Shown: piece after piece, positions 10,948 to 27,799 of the stretch | Layout of the letters: the number at the start of each line of letters is the position of its first letter | How positions within the stretch are numbered: the stretch's first letter is position 1 | NCBI GenBank assembly: GCA_963719345.1 | Contig: CAVRCA010000001.1 | Span: 806,001 to 870,000 of the forward strand | DNA from: CAVRCA01 sp963719345 | GTDB taxonomy: Bacteria > Pseudomonadota > Alphaproteobacteria > Acetobacterales > Acetobacteraceae | Reading direction: 5' to 3' | Length of the DNA stretch: 64,000 bases | Translations under genes and position numbers: made by a program | Notes under the pieces: generated by a model | What the model saw: the letters and a program-made list of their open reading frames with translations, nothing else | What the model was told of the DNA's origin: nothing | The model's database searches: none

Positions 10948-10980
10948 AAAAGGCCGGCGAGGTGACATCGCCGGCCTTTT
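10948..10980 (-). terminator. Intrinsic terminator of the rpoBC operon
   Basis: Perfect 13-bp inverted repeat, arms 10948-10960 and 10968-10980, with a 7-base loop. The GC-rich stem (GGCCGGCGA) is flanked by A and T runs, so the minus-strand transcript ends in a U run. It begins 32 bases downstream of the rpoC stop. The symmetrical A/T flanks mean it could also work on the plus strand. Confidence 0.88.
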
Positions 10981-11012
10981 CCGTCCTGGACCCCTCCGAC
11001 GAGAGGGGAAAG

Positions 11013-15179
<4,167 letters not shown>

Positions 15180-15202
15180 GCGCCTACTTCCCCGCTGGGG
15201 CG

Positions 15203-15220
15203 GCCCGGCTCGCGCCGGGC
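15203..15220 (-). promoter_or_regulatory. Hairpin in the rpoB-rpoC spacer
   Basis: Perfect 7-bp stem (GCCCGGC / GCCGGGC) with a 4-base loop inside the 123-base spacer between rpoB and rpoC. It has no U run, so it is more likely an mRNA processing or stability element than a terminator. Only the structure is seen; the role is inferred. Confidence 0.35.
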
Positions 15221-15302
15221 ACCCGGGAATGGGATCGTGTGGATGAGTTGATCGACAATTATCGGAACGGAGTTGCCGTCGGAGGGACGTGGGCCAACAC
15301 CA

Positions 15303-19478
<4,176 letters not shown>

Positions 19479-19597
19479 CGATTCTCCTGTGCCTTACCGT
19501 TACGCCGTCCCGCGGCCCCGACGCCGAGCTTCCGGCCGCCCGAAGCAAGAATTGCCGCCATTCGCGCCCATCCCGGCCGGCGAACGGCAGAGGGGGC

Positions 19598-19663
19598 GGG
19601 AATCAGCCGATTCCCACCCCACCCCAGATCCATTGGGGCGCCAGCCCGCTCGGAGCGGCGCCC
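19598..19663 (-). promoter_or_regulatory. Paired hairpins in the rplL-rpoB spacer (possible attenuator)
   Basis: Two stem-loops lie in the 195-base gap: GGGAATC/GATTCCC with a 4-base loop (19598-19615) and GGGCGCC/GGCGCCC (arms 19636-19642 and 19657-19663). In E. coli this spacer carries a partial terminator and an RNase III site that lower rpoBC output relative to L7/L12. No U run is present here, so processing is as likely as attenuation. Confidence 0.45.
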
Positions 19664-19673
19664 GGAGTGCAGT

Positions 19674-20057
19674 CTACTTGATCTCGACAGCGGCGCCCTG
19701 TTCCTCAAGCTGCTTCTGGAGCTTGGCCGCTTCTTCCTTGTTCACGCCTTCCTTCACCGTCTTCGGCGCGCTCTCGACCAGATCCTTGGCCTCCTTCAGC
19801 CCCAAACCGGTGATGGTGCGGATCTCCTTGATGACGTTGATCTTCTTGTCACCTATCTTGCTAAGGATGACGGTGAACTCCGTCTGTTCCTCGACCGGCG
19901 CGGCGGCTGCCCCGCCACCCGCCGGCGCGGCTGCGACCGCAGCAACCGGCGCCGCGGCGGAAACGCCCCACTTCTCCTCGAGCAGTTTGGACAGCTCCGC
20001 CGCCTCGAGTACGGTCAGGCTGGACAGCTCCTCGGCGAGCTTCTGCAAATCGGCCAT
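19674..20057 (-). CDS. rplL: 50S ribosomal protein L7/L12
   Basis: 127-residue stalk protein that recruits translation GTPases. N-terminal dimerisation domain ([19 protein letters not shown]), an Ala/Gly/Pro-rich hinge around residues 34-55, and the C-terminal domain with KTEFTVIL-like and [14 protein letters not shown] motifs. It follows rplJ by 113 bases and is made in excess over other ribosomal proteins in known bacteria. Confidence 0.98.
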   Translation of the reverse strand: MADLQKLAEELSSLTVLEAAELSKLLEEKWGVSAAAPVAAVAAAPAGGGAAAAPVEEQTEFTVILSKIGDKKINVIKEIRTITGLGLKEAKDLVESAPKTVKEGVNKEEAAKLQKQLEEQGAAVEIK

Positions 20058-20170
20058 GTTTGAGTTATCCCTAATTTAGACGCTGGTTGGTTCCATTCAA
20101 GCCGAATATCCGGCTCGTGTTGATGGTCTCGCATGCAAGCCCTGCACGCGATGGGCGAGCACTCGCCCGT

Positions 20171-20701
20171 CTACGCCGCCGCCTCGGCCGTCTCGTCCTT
20201 TCTGGCAAAGGCCCCGAAGACCCGCGCAAGCTGGCCGCCCGGTGCCTGGAGGACGCCGGCGATCCGCGTGGCGGGGGTCGAGATCATCCCCACCAGCCTG
20301 GCGCGCAGCTCATCCAGGCTCGGCAATTCGGCGAGTGCCCGCACGCCCGGGACATCGAGTGTCCGGGCGCCCAGCGCGCCGCCGATCAGCACAAGCTTGT
20401 CGTTGGTCCTGGCGAACTCGACGGCCGTCTTGGCCACCGCCACCGGGTCGTCCGACCACGCGAGCGCGGTCGGTCCGGTCAGCAATGGCGCGATGCCGTC
20501 GAATCGGGTCCCTTCCAGGGCGAGCGCGGCCAGCCGGTTCTTCGCGACCTTGAAGGTCGCCCCCGCCGCCCGCATGCGCCGCCGCAGATCCGTCGCCTCG
20601 GCGACCGTGAGACCCTGGTTCTGGGTCACGACCACCATCGCGGTATCAGCGAAGACACTTGCGAGCGAAGCGACGAACTCCCGCTTCTCCGTACGGTCCA
20701 C
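20171..20701 (-). CDS. rplJ: 50S ribosomal protein L10
   Basis: 176-residue L10, the base of the L7/L12 stalk. A GTG start (20699-20701) is chosen: it gives the standard N-terminus VDRTEKREFVASLASVFAD and follows a GAGAG ribosome-binding site. The longer in-frame reading would translate the whole leader and is rejected. The middle KVAKNRLAALALEGT matches L10, and the end has an alanine-rich tail. With L7/L12 it represses this operon in other bacteria. Confidence 0.96.
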   Translation of the reverse strand: MDRTEKREFVASLASVFADTAMVVVTQNQGLTVAEATDLRRRMRAAGATFKVAKNRLAALALEGTRFDGIAPLLTGPTALAWSDDPVAVAKTAVEFARTNDKLVLIGGALGARTLDVPGVRALAELPSLDELRARLVGMISTPATRIAGVLQAPGGQLARVFGAFARKDETAEAAA

Positions 20702-20948
20702 TTCACTCTCCGTCGGTGGCCCGGCGCGGCGGACCGCGCAGGGCCGGGTTGCCCAAAGGACCGCGACGACGTGCCGCCGCGATCCGGTTCGCCTGTCCGT
20801 GCAGCCGGAACCACCAGGTCTCCCTGGCATCCCCGTCTCCCGTTCGCGGGCCGGCGGCCCCTTAAAACCCTCCCGGCGGAGGGTCACGCGCGGTCTTGGA
20901 CAGGATCGGAGAGGAAAATCCCTCCTGCCCGCCGCCCACGAGGGCGGC
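20702..20948 (-). ncRNA. Structured rplJ leader (candidate L10 leader)
   Basis: 255 gene-free bases between rplA and rplJ hold several hairpins: a perfect 7-bp stem with 4-base loop just after rplA (20931-20948) and a CCCGGC/GCCGGG stem (20720-20748) immediately upstream of the rplJ ribosome-binding site. In many bacteria an L10-binding leader occupies this position and controls rplJ-rplL translation. Position and structure fit, but I could not confirm the conserved kink-turn bases. Confidence 0.4.
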
Positions 20949-20956
20949 GTATTCCG

Positions 20957-21652
20957 TCAGGCGCTCAAGGTCCCGACATCCACCCGCACGCCCGGCCCCA
21001 TGCTGGAGCTCAGCGCCGCCTTGCGGACGTAGGTGCCCTTCGCCCCGCTCGGCCGCGCCTTGACGATCGCATCGGCGAACGCGCGCGCGTTCTCAAGCAG
21101 CTTGGCATCGTCAAAACTCGCCTTGCCGATGCCGGCGTGGACAATGCCCGCCTTCTCGGCGCGGAACTCCACCTGGCCCGCCTTGGCCGCCGTGATCGCC
21201 CCGCGCACGTCCATCGTCACGGTGCCGAGGCGCGGGTTCGGCATCAGGCCGCGCGGCCCGAGGATTTTCCCCAACCGGCCGACCAGCGCCATCATGTCCG
21301 GGGTCGCGATCGCGCGGTCGAAATTGATGTCGCCCGCCTGCACCCGCTCGGCCAAATCCTCGGCCCCCACCACGTCGGCGCCGGCCGCCAGCGCCTCCTC
21401 GGCCTTCGGCCCGCGCGCGAACACGCCGACCCGCAGGGTTTTGCCGGTGCCGTTCGGCAGCCCGACCAGGCCGCGCACCATCTGATCGGCGTGGCGCGGG
21501 TCGATGCCGAGGTTCATCGAGATCTCGATGGTCTCGTCGAACTTTGCCGTCGCGTTCGACTTGACCAGCTTAATGGCGTCGGACAGCGGGTAGGATTGGG
21601 CGCGGTCGACGCCGGTTTGCGCCGCCTCGAGCCGCTTGCTCACTTTCGCCAT
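20957..21652 (-). CDS. rplA: 50S ribosomal protein L1
   Basis: 231-residue L1, the mobile stalk protein at the E site. It starts [17 protein letters not shown] and has the L1 signature [20 protein letters not shown] (about residues 125-144). Full length. It lies 3 bases downstream of rplK. In E. coli L1 represses rplKA translation. Confidence 0.98.
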   Translation of the reverse strand: MAKVSKRLEAAQTGVDRAQSYPLSDAIKLVKSNATAKFDETIEISMNLGIDPRHADQMVRGLVGLPNGTGKTLRVGVFARGPKAEEALAAGADVVGAEDLAERVQAGDINFDRAIATPDMMALVGRLGKILGPRGLMPNPRLGTVTMDVRGAITAAKAGQVEFRAEKAGIVHAGIGKASFDDAKLLENARAFADAIVKARPSGAKGTYVRKAALSSSMGPGVRVDVGTLSA

Positions 21653-21655
21653 CGC

Positions 21656-22090
21656 TCAGCCCTCCACCACGGTCAGGCCCATCGAACGGGCCGACCCGGC
21701 CAGCATCCTGACCGCGCCTTCCACGTCGTTGGCGTTCATGTCCACCATCTTCTGTGCCGCGATCTCCCGCAGCTGCGCCGTGGTGATGCGGCCGACCGGC
21801 GCCGCCTTGCCGGCGGCCGTGGTGCCCTTGTCGATCTGGGCCGCCTTCTTGAGGAAATACGTGTTGGGCGGCGTCTTCATCACGAACGTGAAGGTCCGGT
21901 CGGCATAGGCCGTGATCACCACCGGCACCGGCATCCCGGGCTCCATGCCCTGGGTGGTGGCGTTGAACTCCTTGACGAAGGCCATGATGTTGAGGCCGCG
22001 CTGGCCGAGCGCCGGCCCGACCGGCGGCGACGGATTGGCCTTGCCGGCCGGGATCTGCAGCTTGATGTAGCCGACTACCTTTTTGGCCAT
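21656..22090 (-). CDS. rplK: 50S ribosomal protein L11
   Basis: 144-residue L11, the GTPase-associated centre protein. The start [19 protein letters not shown] is conserved; the ORF extends 30 codons further upstream but that part covers the promoter region and is rejected. The proline-rich [17 protein letters not shown] motif is intact. It heads the rplK-rplA-rplJ-rplL-rpoB-rpoC unit. Unusually, secE and nusG do not precede it. Confidence 0.98.
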   Translation of the reverse strand: MAKKVVGYIKLQIPAGKANPSPPVGPALGQRGLNIMAFVKEFNATTQGMEPGMPVPVVITAYADRTFTFVMKTPPNTYFLKKAAQIDKGTTAAGKAAPVGRITTAQLREIAAQKMVDMNANDVEGAVRMLAGSARSMGLTVVEG

Positions 22091-22192
22091 AACCCTGGGT
22101 CCTTCGAGCGACGCCAAGACCGCGGTCCATGCGACGCACGGCCGGACCAGTTCGGCCAGCCGCCATCTCCCGCGTTCCATCGGAAGCGGCGG

Positions 22193-22221
22193 CGTATAGA
22201 GGAACCGAAACGGCCTGTCCA
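22193..22221 (-). promoter_or_regulatory. Predicted sigma70-type promoter for rplKAJL-rpoBC
   Basis: Minus-strand TGGACA (22216-22221; five of six bases match TTGACA) and TATACG (22193-22198) are separated by 17 bases. It lies about 100 bases upstream of rplK. Its presence fits rplK as the first gene of its transcript, since the next gene upstream is ilvD. Confidence 0.6.
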
Positions 22222-22239
22222 GTCGGGCGTCGTCCCTTA

Positions 22240-22275
22240 CCCCGGCCCTCTCCCAAGGAGAGGGGTGGGTGAGGG
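22240..22275. repeat. Palindromic CCCTCTCC repeat-like element downstream of ilvD
   Basis: Arms CCCTCTCC (22246-22253) and GGAGAGGG (22257-22264) with a 3-base loop, followed by GTGGGTGAGGG. This layout resembles short dispersed palindromic repeats common in proteobacterial intergenic regions. It begins 18 bases past the ilvD stop and could also act as a weak terminator. Only one clear copy was noticed in this window, so the repeat family assignment is inference. Confidence 0.45.
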
Positions 22276-22282
22276 CGACACC

Positions 22283-24007
22283 TCAGATATCCGCGTAGCA
22301 GTGCGTCTCGGCTTCCGCTCCCGGGTGCGTCACCGCACCGAGATACGCCGGGCCGACCAGTTGGGCGTATTTCCAGATCGCGCCGCTGTTGTAGTCCGTC
22401 CGGCGCGGCTGCCACGCCGCCCGGCGCGCCGCCAGCTCGGCGTCGCTCAGCGCCACGTCGATGGTGCCGCGCTCGGCGTCGATCGTGATCCTGTCGCCGT
22501 TCCTGAGCAGGCCGATCGGGCCGCCCACCGCCGCCTCCGGCCCGACATGGCCAACGCAGAACCCGCGCGTCGCCCCGGAGAACCGCCCATCGGTGATCAG
22601 CGCCACCTCGGCCCCCATGCCCTGCCCGTAGATCGCGGCCGTGGTGGACAGCATTTCGCGCATCCCCGGCCCGCCCTTCGGCCCCTCGTAGCGCACCACG
22701 ATCACGTCGCCGGCCTTGTAGGCGCGCGCCTGCACCCCGTGGAACGCTTCCTCCTCGCTGTCGAAGCACAGCGCCGTGCCTTCAAAGCGCAGTTTTTCCA
22801 TGCCGGCGACCTTCACGATGCCGCCCTCAGGGGCGAGGTTGCCCTTGAGCCCGACCACGCCCCCCGTCGGCGAGATCGGCCGCGACACCGGATAGATCAC
22901 GTCCTGGTCGGTCGGGAACGTCACGTCCTTCAGGCTCTCGGCCAGGGTTCTGCCGGTGACGGTCAGGCAGTCGCCGTGCAGCAGGCCGCCGTCGTGCAGC
23001 GCCTTCAGGATGACCTGGATGCCGCCCACCTTGTAGACGTCGAACGCCACGTATCTGCCGCCCGGCTTGAGGTCGGCGATGTAGGGCGTGCGGCGCATGA
23101 TCTCGACCACGTCGTCCATCGTGAAGCGGATGCCCGCCTCGTGCGCCATCGCCGGCAGGTGCAGCCCGGCATTGGTCGAACCGCCGGTCGCGGCCACCAC
23201 CACGGCGGCGTTTTCCAACGCACGGCGGGTTACGATGTCGCGCGGGCGGATGTTCTGCTCAACGAGCTTCATCACCGCCCGCCCGCTCTCGACGGCCCAG
23301 CGGTCGCGGTCCTCGTAGGGCGCCGGGGCGCCGGCCGAGTTGGGCAGCGCCAAGCCGATCGCCTCGCTCACCGTCGCCATCGTGTTGGCGGTGAACTGGC
23401 CGCCGCACGCGCCGGCCGAGGGACAGGCGACGCATTCCAGCTCATGCAGATCCTCGGCCGACATCCGGCCGGCGGCATGCTCGCCGACCGCCTCGAACAG
23501 GTCGACCACGGTGACGTCCTTGCCGCGGAAGTTGCCCGGCAGGATCGAGCCGCCGTACATGAAGACGCTGGGGATGTTGAGCCGCAGCATCGCCATCATC
23601 ATGCCGGGCAGCGACTTGTCGCAGCCGGCCAGCCCGACCAGGGCGTCGTAGGCATGGCCGCGCACCGTCAGTTCCACGCTGTCGGCGATCAGATCGCGCG
23701 ACACCAGCGACGACTTCATGCCCTGGTGGCCCATGGCGATGCCGTCGGTGACGGTGATGGTGGTGAACTCGCGCGGGGTGCCACCCTCCTCGGCCACCCC
23801 CTTCTTGACCGACTGCGCCTGACGCGAGAGCGCGATATTGCACGGAGCGGCCTCGTTCCAGCAGGTGGCGACGCCGACGAAGGGCTGGTTGATCTCGTCC
23901 TCTGTCAGCCCCATGGCGTAGTAGTAGCTGCGGTGCGGCGCCCGATCCGGCCCCTCTGTCACATGCCGGGATGGCAATTTGGACTTGTTCCAGCGCTTCT
24001 CGAGCAT
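22283..24007 (-). CDS. ilvD: Dihydroxy-acid dehydratase
   Basis: 574-residue iron-sulfur enzyme of valine, leucine and isoleucine synthesis, dehydrating 2,3-dihydroxy-3-methylbutanoate (or -pentanoate) to the 2-oxo acid. Cluster-ligand cysteines are at C49 (GVATCWNE), C129 (AGCDKSLPG, with the Mg-binding DK) and C201 ([12 protein letters not shown]). The start [16 protein letters not shown] has a GGGAGACC site upstream; the 17-codon longer reading is rejected. It is single-gene with its own promoter and lies where secE-nusG usually stands. Confidence 0.97.
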   Translation of the reverse strand: MLEKRWNKSKLPSRHVTEGPDRAPHRSYYYAMGLTEDEINQPFVGVATCWNEAAPCNIALSRQAQSVKKGVAEEGGTPREFTTITVTDGIAMGHQGMKSSLVSRDLIADSVELTVRGHAYDALVGLAGCDKSLPGMMMAMLRLNIPSVFMYGGSILPGNFRGKDVTVVDLFEAVGEHAAGRMSAEDLHELECVACPSAGACGGQFTANTMATVSEAIGLALPNSAGAPAPYEDRDRWAVESGRAVMKLVEQNIRPRDIVTRRALENAAVVVAATGGSTNAGLHLPAMAHEAGIRFTMDDVVEIMRRTPYIADLKPGGRYVAFDVYKVGGIQVILKALHDGGLLHGDCLTVTGRTLAESLKDVTFPTDQDVIYPVSRPISPTGGVVGLKGNLAPEGGIVKVAGMEKLRFEGTALCFDSEEEAFHGVQARAYKAGDVIVVRYEGPKGGPGMREMLSTTAAIYGQGMGAEVALITDGRFSGATRGFCVGHVGPEAAVGGPIGLLRNGDRITIDAERGTIDVALSDAELAARRAAWQPRRTDYNSGAIWKYAQLVGPAYLGAVTHPGAEAETHCYADI

Positions 24008-24031
24008 GGCGGTCTCCCTGTCTCGGCGCGA

Positions 24032-24059
24032 CCCTACCGCCATGCACGCCCTTGGCAAA
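24032..24059 (-). promoter_or_regulatory. Predicted promoter of ilvD
   Basis: Minus-strand TTGCCA (24054-24059) and TAGGGT (24032-24037) with a 16-base spacer, ending about 25 bases before the ilvD ATG. This would give a very short leader, so there is no room for a leader-peptide attenuator of the kind that controls some ilv operons. Confidence 0.45.
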
Positions 24060-24175
24060 GTTCGCCCTGTTGGTAGTTAGCAGACGGTTTTCCATCCAGA
24101 GGCTTTGCTTTGAACGCTGAGCTTGGCTACTTGCTCGCTCCAATGCTTCTCTTCAGCGGACGATAGGAGACCGCG

Positions 24176-24484
24176 ATGAGTGACGTCGAAGCCGAGAAGC
24201 CCGACGAGGTCACCCGAGCTATTCGAGTGGCTAAGGAGTTCCTCCGCCAAGCGTTTCAGGGCGAGACAATCGAGAACCTCGGCCTGGAGGAAGTAAAAAA
24301 GGACTACGACAGCATTTGGGACGTTACCCTTGGCTTCAATCGCCGGTGGGACTATCCCCCCGCGAACAATACATTTCTTCAAATAGCCGCAGCAGCCGCC
24401 CGCCCTCAACGAACATATAAAGTGGTGAAGGTAGATTTGAGTGGCTCGAAAGGCCTGTCAATCACCAATCGCAAAGACGACTGA
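24176..24484 (+). CDS. Small hypothetical protein paired with a PIN-domain gene
   Basis: 102 residues, not recognised with certainty. It begins MSDVEAEKPDEVTRAIRVAK and has a helical, charged N-terminal half, then a likely beta-rich part (DSIWDVTLGFNRRWDY, TYKVVKVDLSGSKGL). A TAGGAGA ribosome-binding site precedes the ATG. It ends 6 bases before a PIN-domain gene on the same strand, the arrangement of many type II toxin-antitoxin or PIN-partner pairs. Base composition is clearly lower in GC than the flanking ilvD and valS, suggesting acquisition by transfer. An antitoxin role is inference only. Confidence 0.7.
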   Translation: MSDVEAEKPDEVTRAIRVAKEFLRQAFQGETIENLGLEEVKKDYDSIWDVTLGFNRRWDYPPANNTFLQIAAAAARPQRTYKVVKVDLSGSKGLSITNRKDD

Positions 24485-24490
24485 CGGGCT

Positions 24491-24983
24491 ATGCCGAAGC
24501 TCATCCTCGATGCGAACATGATTATCGTATTCGTCATCGGAAGCATCGATCCCAGCCTTCTCGGAGTTGCGAAGCGCGTGAAGGGATATCGGCCGCGCGA
24601 TTACGATATCATCTACACGTATCTGAATTTGTTCAGCGACATTATCCTCCTTCCCGATACGGTCAGTGAGGCATCCAACTTACTCGAGCAAATGAAGGGA
24701 GGTCGGCGACAGGATTGCATGGAGTTTCTTGCGGTTATCGACCACGGCTCGCAGCGAGCGGTATATTCCTTCAGTTTCCGCGGCCGAACAACCGGATTAC
24801 GTGGAACTTGGGATTACCGATGCTGCCATACTTTGTGCGCTGGAGAGTGACGTTTACCTTTTAACGGCTGACTGGGAACTCTATCTCGCAGCTACATATC
24901 GAAAGCACGAGGCTGAGTACTTCGAAATCTCCGCTAGTGCAGTCTGCTTGGATGTCGGAAACCGACGATATTGCTACATTTGA
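24491..24983 (+). pseudogene. PIN-domain protein, frameshifted near 24775
   Basis: As sequenced the gene is split over two frames: 24491-about 24775 gives MPKLILDANMIIVFVIG to the central part, and a second frame through 24983 gives VSAAEQPDYVELGITDAAIL then LLTADWELYLAA. Joined, they make about 160 residues with the acidic positions of a PIN nuclease in order: LDAN, VSEASN, GITDAAI and TADWEL. One extra base in the segment around 24770-24780 explains the break. PIN proteins are RNases, often VapC-type toxins. Low GC and the small partner gene upstream point to a transferred module. Either a decayed toxin or a sequencing error. Confidence 0.7.
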
Positions 24984-25011
24984 TCCAAGCATCTGCACAT
25001 CCTGGGGCTTC

Positions 25012-27739
25012 TCAATCCAGCCTTCGCAGTGCCGCATCCAGCCGGGCAACCTCGTCGCGGGCGACCTGCAGGCGCTCGCGATTCTCCTCGACGATCTCGA
25101 CCGGCGCGCGGCGCACGAAATCGGCGTTGTCCAGCTTCTTCGCGATATTCTCGGCGTCCTGTGCCGACTTCGCGCGGTCGCGGGCAAGGCGCGCACGCTC
25201 CGCGTGAAGATCGATCAGGCCGGCAAGCGGCAGCACGACGGTCGCTTCGCCGAGGACAGCCTGCGCGGACCCCTTCGGCATCTCGCCCACGAGCGGCTCG
25301 AGGTCGGAGACGCGCGCCAGACGCCGGATCGCCTCCGACCACCTCCCGGCGCGCGTCAGGGTTTCGGGGGCCGCGTCCCGCAGCAGGATCGGCACGAGCG
25401 CCGCGGCGGGCACGTTCATCTCGGCGCGCACCGTACGCACCTCGCTGACCAACCGCACCACCCAATCGAGTTCTTCCCGCGCCGCCGCCGCACCGGGCAC
25501 CGCGACGGGCGTGGGCCAGGGCGCGCGAATAAGGCTGCACTCCGGGCCATAGCCGAAGCGGTCCCACAGCTCCTCGGTGACGAACGGCACCGCCGGATGC
25601 AACAAGCGGAGCACGACACCGAGCACGTACACCGCCGTCACCCGCACCTCGCGCGCGGCCGGCGTGTCGCCCTCGGCCAGCACCGGCTTAGCGAATTCGA
25701 GAAACCAGTCACAGAAGATGTTCCAGGTGAAACGATAGCAAGCGGCTGCGTAGTCGTTCATCCGGTAGGCTTCGAGTGCGGCGTCGGCTTCCGCCACCGC
25801 GCGGTTTGCCGCATCGACAATCCAGCGCGTCAGCGGCAATGACGGAGAAGCAGCGGCGTGGATTGCCGGGTCGAGCCCGGCAATGACGGTGGCGGAGCGA
25901 TCCGGACGGATGCCGTTGATCTCGCAGAATCGTGCGGCGTTCCACAGCTTGGTGACGAACCGGCGGTCGCTCTCGACCCGGGCCGGCCCGAGCTTCACGT
26001 CCCGCCCCGGGCCAGTCAGCGAGCAGATCGAAAACCGCAGCGCGTCGGCGCCGTAGCGGTCGATCAACTCCAAGGGATCAATGGCGTTGCCCTTGGACTT
26101 CGACATTTTTTGGCCGCGCTCGTCACGCACCAAGCCATGGATGTAGACGGTGCGGAACGGCACGTCGTCCATGAAGTGCAGACCCAGCATCATCATCCGG
26201 GCGACCCAAAAGAAGATAATGTCGAAGCCGGTGACGAGCACGTCCCCCGGATAGTAGCGCGCCAGTTCGGGCGTCCGTTCCGGCCAGCCGAGGGTGGAGA
26301 ACGGCCATAGGCCGGAGCTGAACCAGGTGTCGAGCACGTCCTCGTCGCGGACCAGCGGCTCGTCACGCCCATACTGCAGGCGGGCGGCGGCGGCGGCCTC
26401 CGCCTCGGTGCGCTCGACAAACACCGACCCGTCCGGCCCGTACCATGCTGGGATCTGATGACCCCACCAGAGCTGGCGGCTGATGCACCACGGCTGGATG
26501 TCGCGCATCCAGGCGAAGAACGTGTTCTCCCACTGTTTCGGGACGAACACGGTGCGGCCGGTCTCGACCGCTTCGATCGCCGGTTTGGCGAGCTCGGCCG
26601 CGTTGGCGTACCACTGCGACCGTCAGCAAGGGCTCGATCGGCACATCCGAGCGATCGCCATGCGGCACCTGATGCGTGTGCGACTCGGTTTTCTCCAACA
26701 GCCCAAGCCGCTCCAGTTCGACCACGATGGCGCCGCGCGCGTCGGACCGGTCCTCGCCCTCGAGCGATCGCAGGAAACCAGGATCGGCGACACCGTCCAT
26801 CGCCTCGATCACGTCGGCGATCTCGCCGAGCGTCACTTTCGCTTCCCGGTCGAGAACCGACGGCATCGGCAGGTGGTGGCGTTGCCCAACGGCAAAATCG
26901 TTGAAATCGTGGGCCGGCGTGATCTTCACCGCGCCCGTGCCTTTTTCCGGGTCGGAGTAGCTGTCGGCGACGATCGGAATACGCCGGCCGACAATCGGAA
27001 GAATGACGCTTCGGCCGACCAGATCGCGATAGCGCGGATCGTCGGGGTGTACGGCGACGGCGGTGTCGCCCAGCATCGTCTCCGGCCGAGTGGTTGCGAC
27101 CGTTACGAACCGATCGGGGGAATCGGCGAGAGGGTAGCGGATGTGCCAGAGATGGCCGCGGACCTCGACGCTCTCCACTTCAAGATCCGAAACCGCCGAC
27201 TGGAATTTCGGGTCCCAGTTCACGAGGCGGCGGTCGCGGTAGATCAGGCCCTGCTTGTGGAGGGTGACGAAGACCTCGCGCACCGCCGCCGAGAGCCCGG
27301 CGTCCATGGTGAACCGCTCGCGCGGCCAATCGAGCGAGGCGCCGAGGCGACGCAACTGGCGGCTGATCGTGCCGCCCGACTCCGCCTTCCAGCGCCAGAC
27401 CCGCTCAAGGAAGGCGTCGCGTCCGATCGCGCGTCGCGAGCTCTGCTCTTCGGCCAGCAGGCGCTCGACCACCATCTGGGTTGCGATGCCGGCGTGGTCG
27501 GTGCCCGGCTGCCACAGCGCGTCGCGTCCCTGCATCCGCCGCCAGCGGATCAGCACGTCCTGGACGGTGAACGTCAGCGCGTGGCCCATGTGCAGGCTGC
27601 CGGTGACGTTCGGCGGCGGGATCATGATGGTGAACGGCTGGGCGCTCCCCTCCCGGTGCGCCGCGAACGCGCCCGAGCGTTCCCAGCCCTCGTACAGGCG
27701 GGGTTCGATTTCAGCGGGAGAATAGGTCTTGTCGAGCAT
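25012..27739 (-). pseudogene. valS: Valyl-tRNA synthetase, reading frame broken by a 1-base insertion near 26617
   Basis: Class I synthetase charging tRNA-Val. The first frame (27739 to about 26618) carries [14 protein letters not shown] (residues 41-54, HIGH motif) and the editing domain to [11 protein letters not shown]; the second continues with [36 protein letters not shown] and the C-terminal coiled coil to 25012. One extra base at about 26617 separates them; removing it gives a protein of about 908 residues, as expected. As the enzyme is essential, sequencing error is the simplest reading. A palindromic repeat is embedded in frame at 25862-25884. The 3' end faces the PIN gene. Confidence 0.93.
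25862..25884. repeat. Palindromic repeat embedded in valS
   Basis: Perfect inverted repeat ATTGCCGGG / CCCGGCAAT (arms 25862-25870 and 25876-25884, 5-base loop). In the valS frame the element encodes VIAGLDPAIH, a peptide typical of a widespread alphaproteobacterial intergenic palindrome translated by chance. A 12-base direct repeat, CGGCAATGACGG, occurs at 25834-25845 and again at 25878-25889, overlapping the right arm. It falls in the linker between catalytic core and anticodon-binding domain, replacing a variable loop. Confidence 0.75.
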
Positions 27740-27799
27740 CGGGGGGAACTCGCCGGCGGCATCACGGGGGACGCCGCCGCGCGGGGCGGCGGCGCGGGG

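Noticed and set aside
20087..24076. 1329-codon open frame on the plus strand across rplJ, rplA, rplK and ilvD
   Set aside because: It spans several well-established genes on the other strand and has no recognisable domain.
24176..24983. Prophage or integrative element remnant
   Set aside because: No integrase, attachment repeats or transposase; only a two-gene module is supported.
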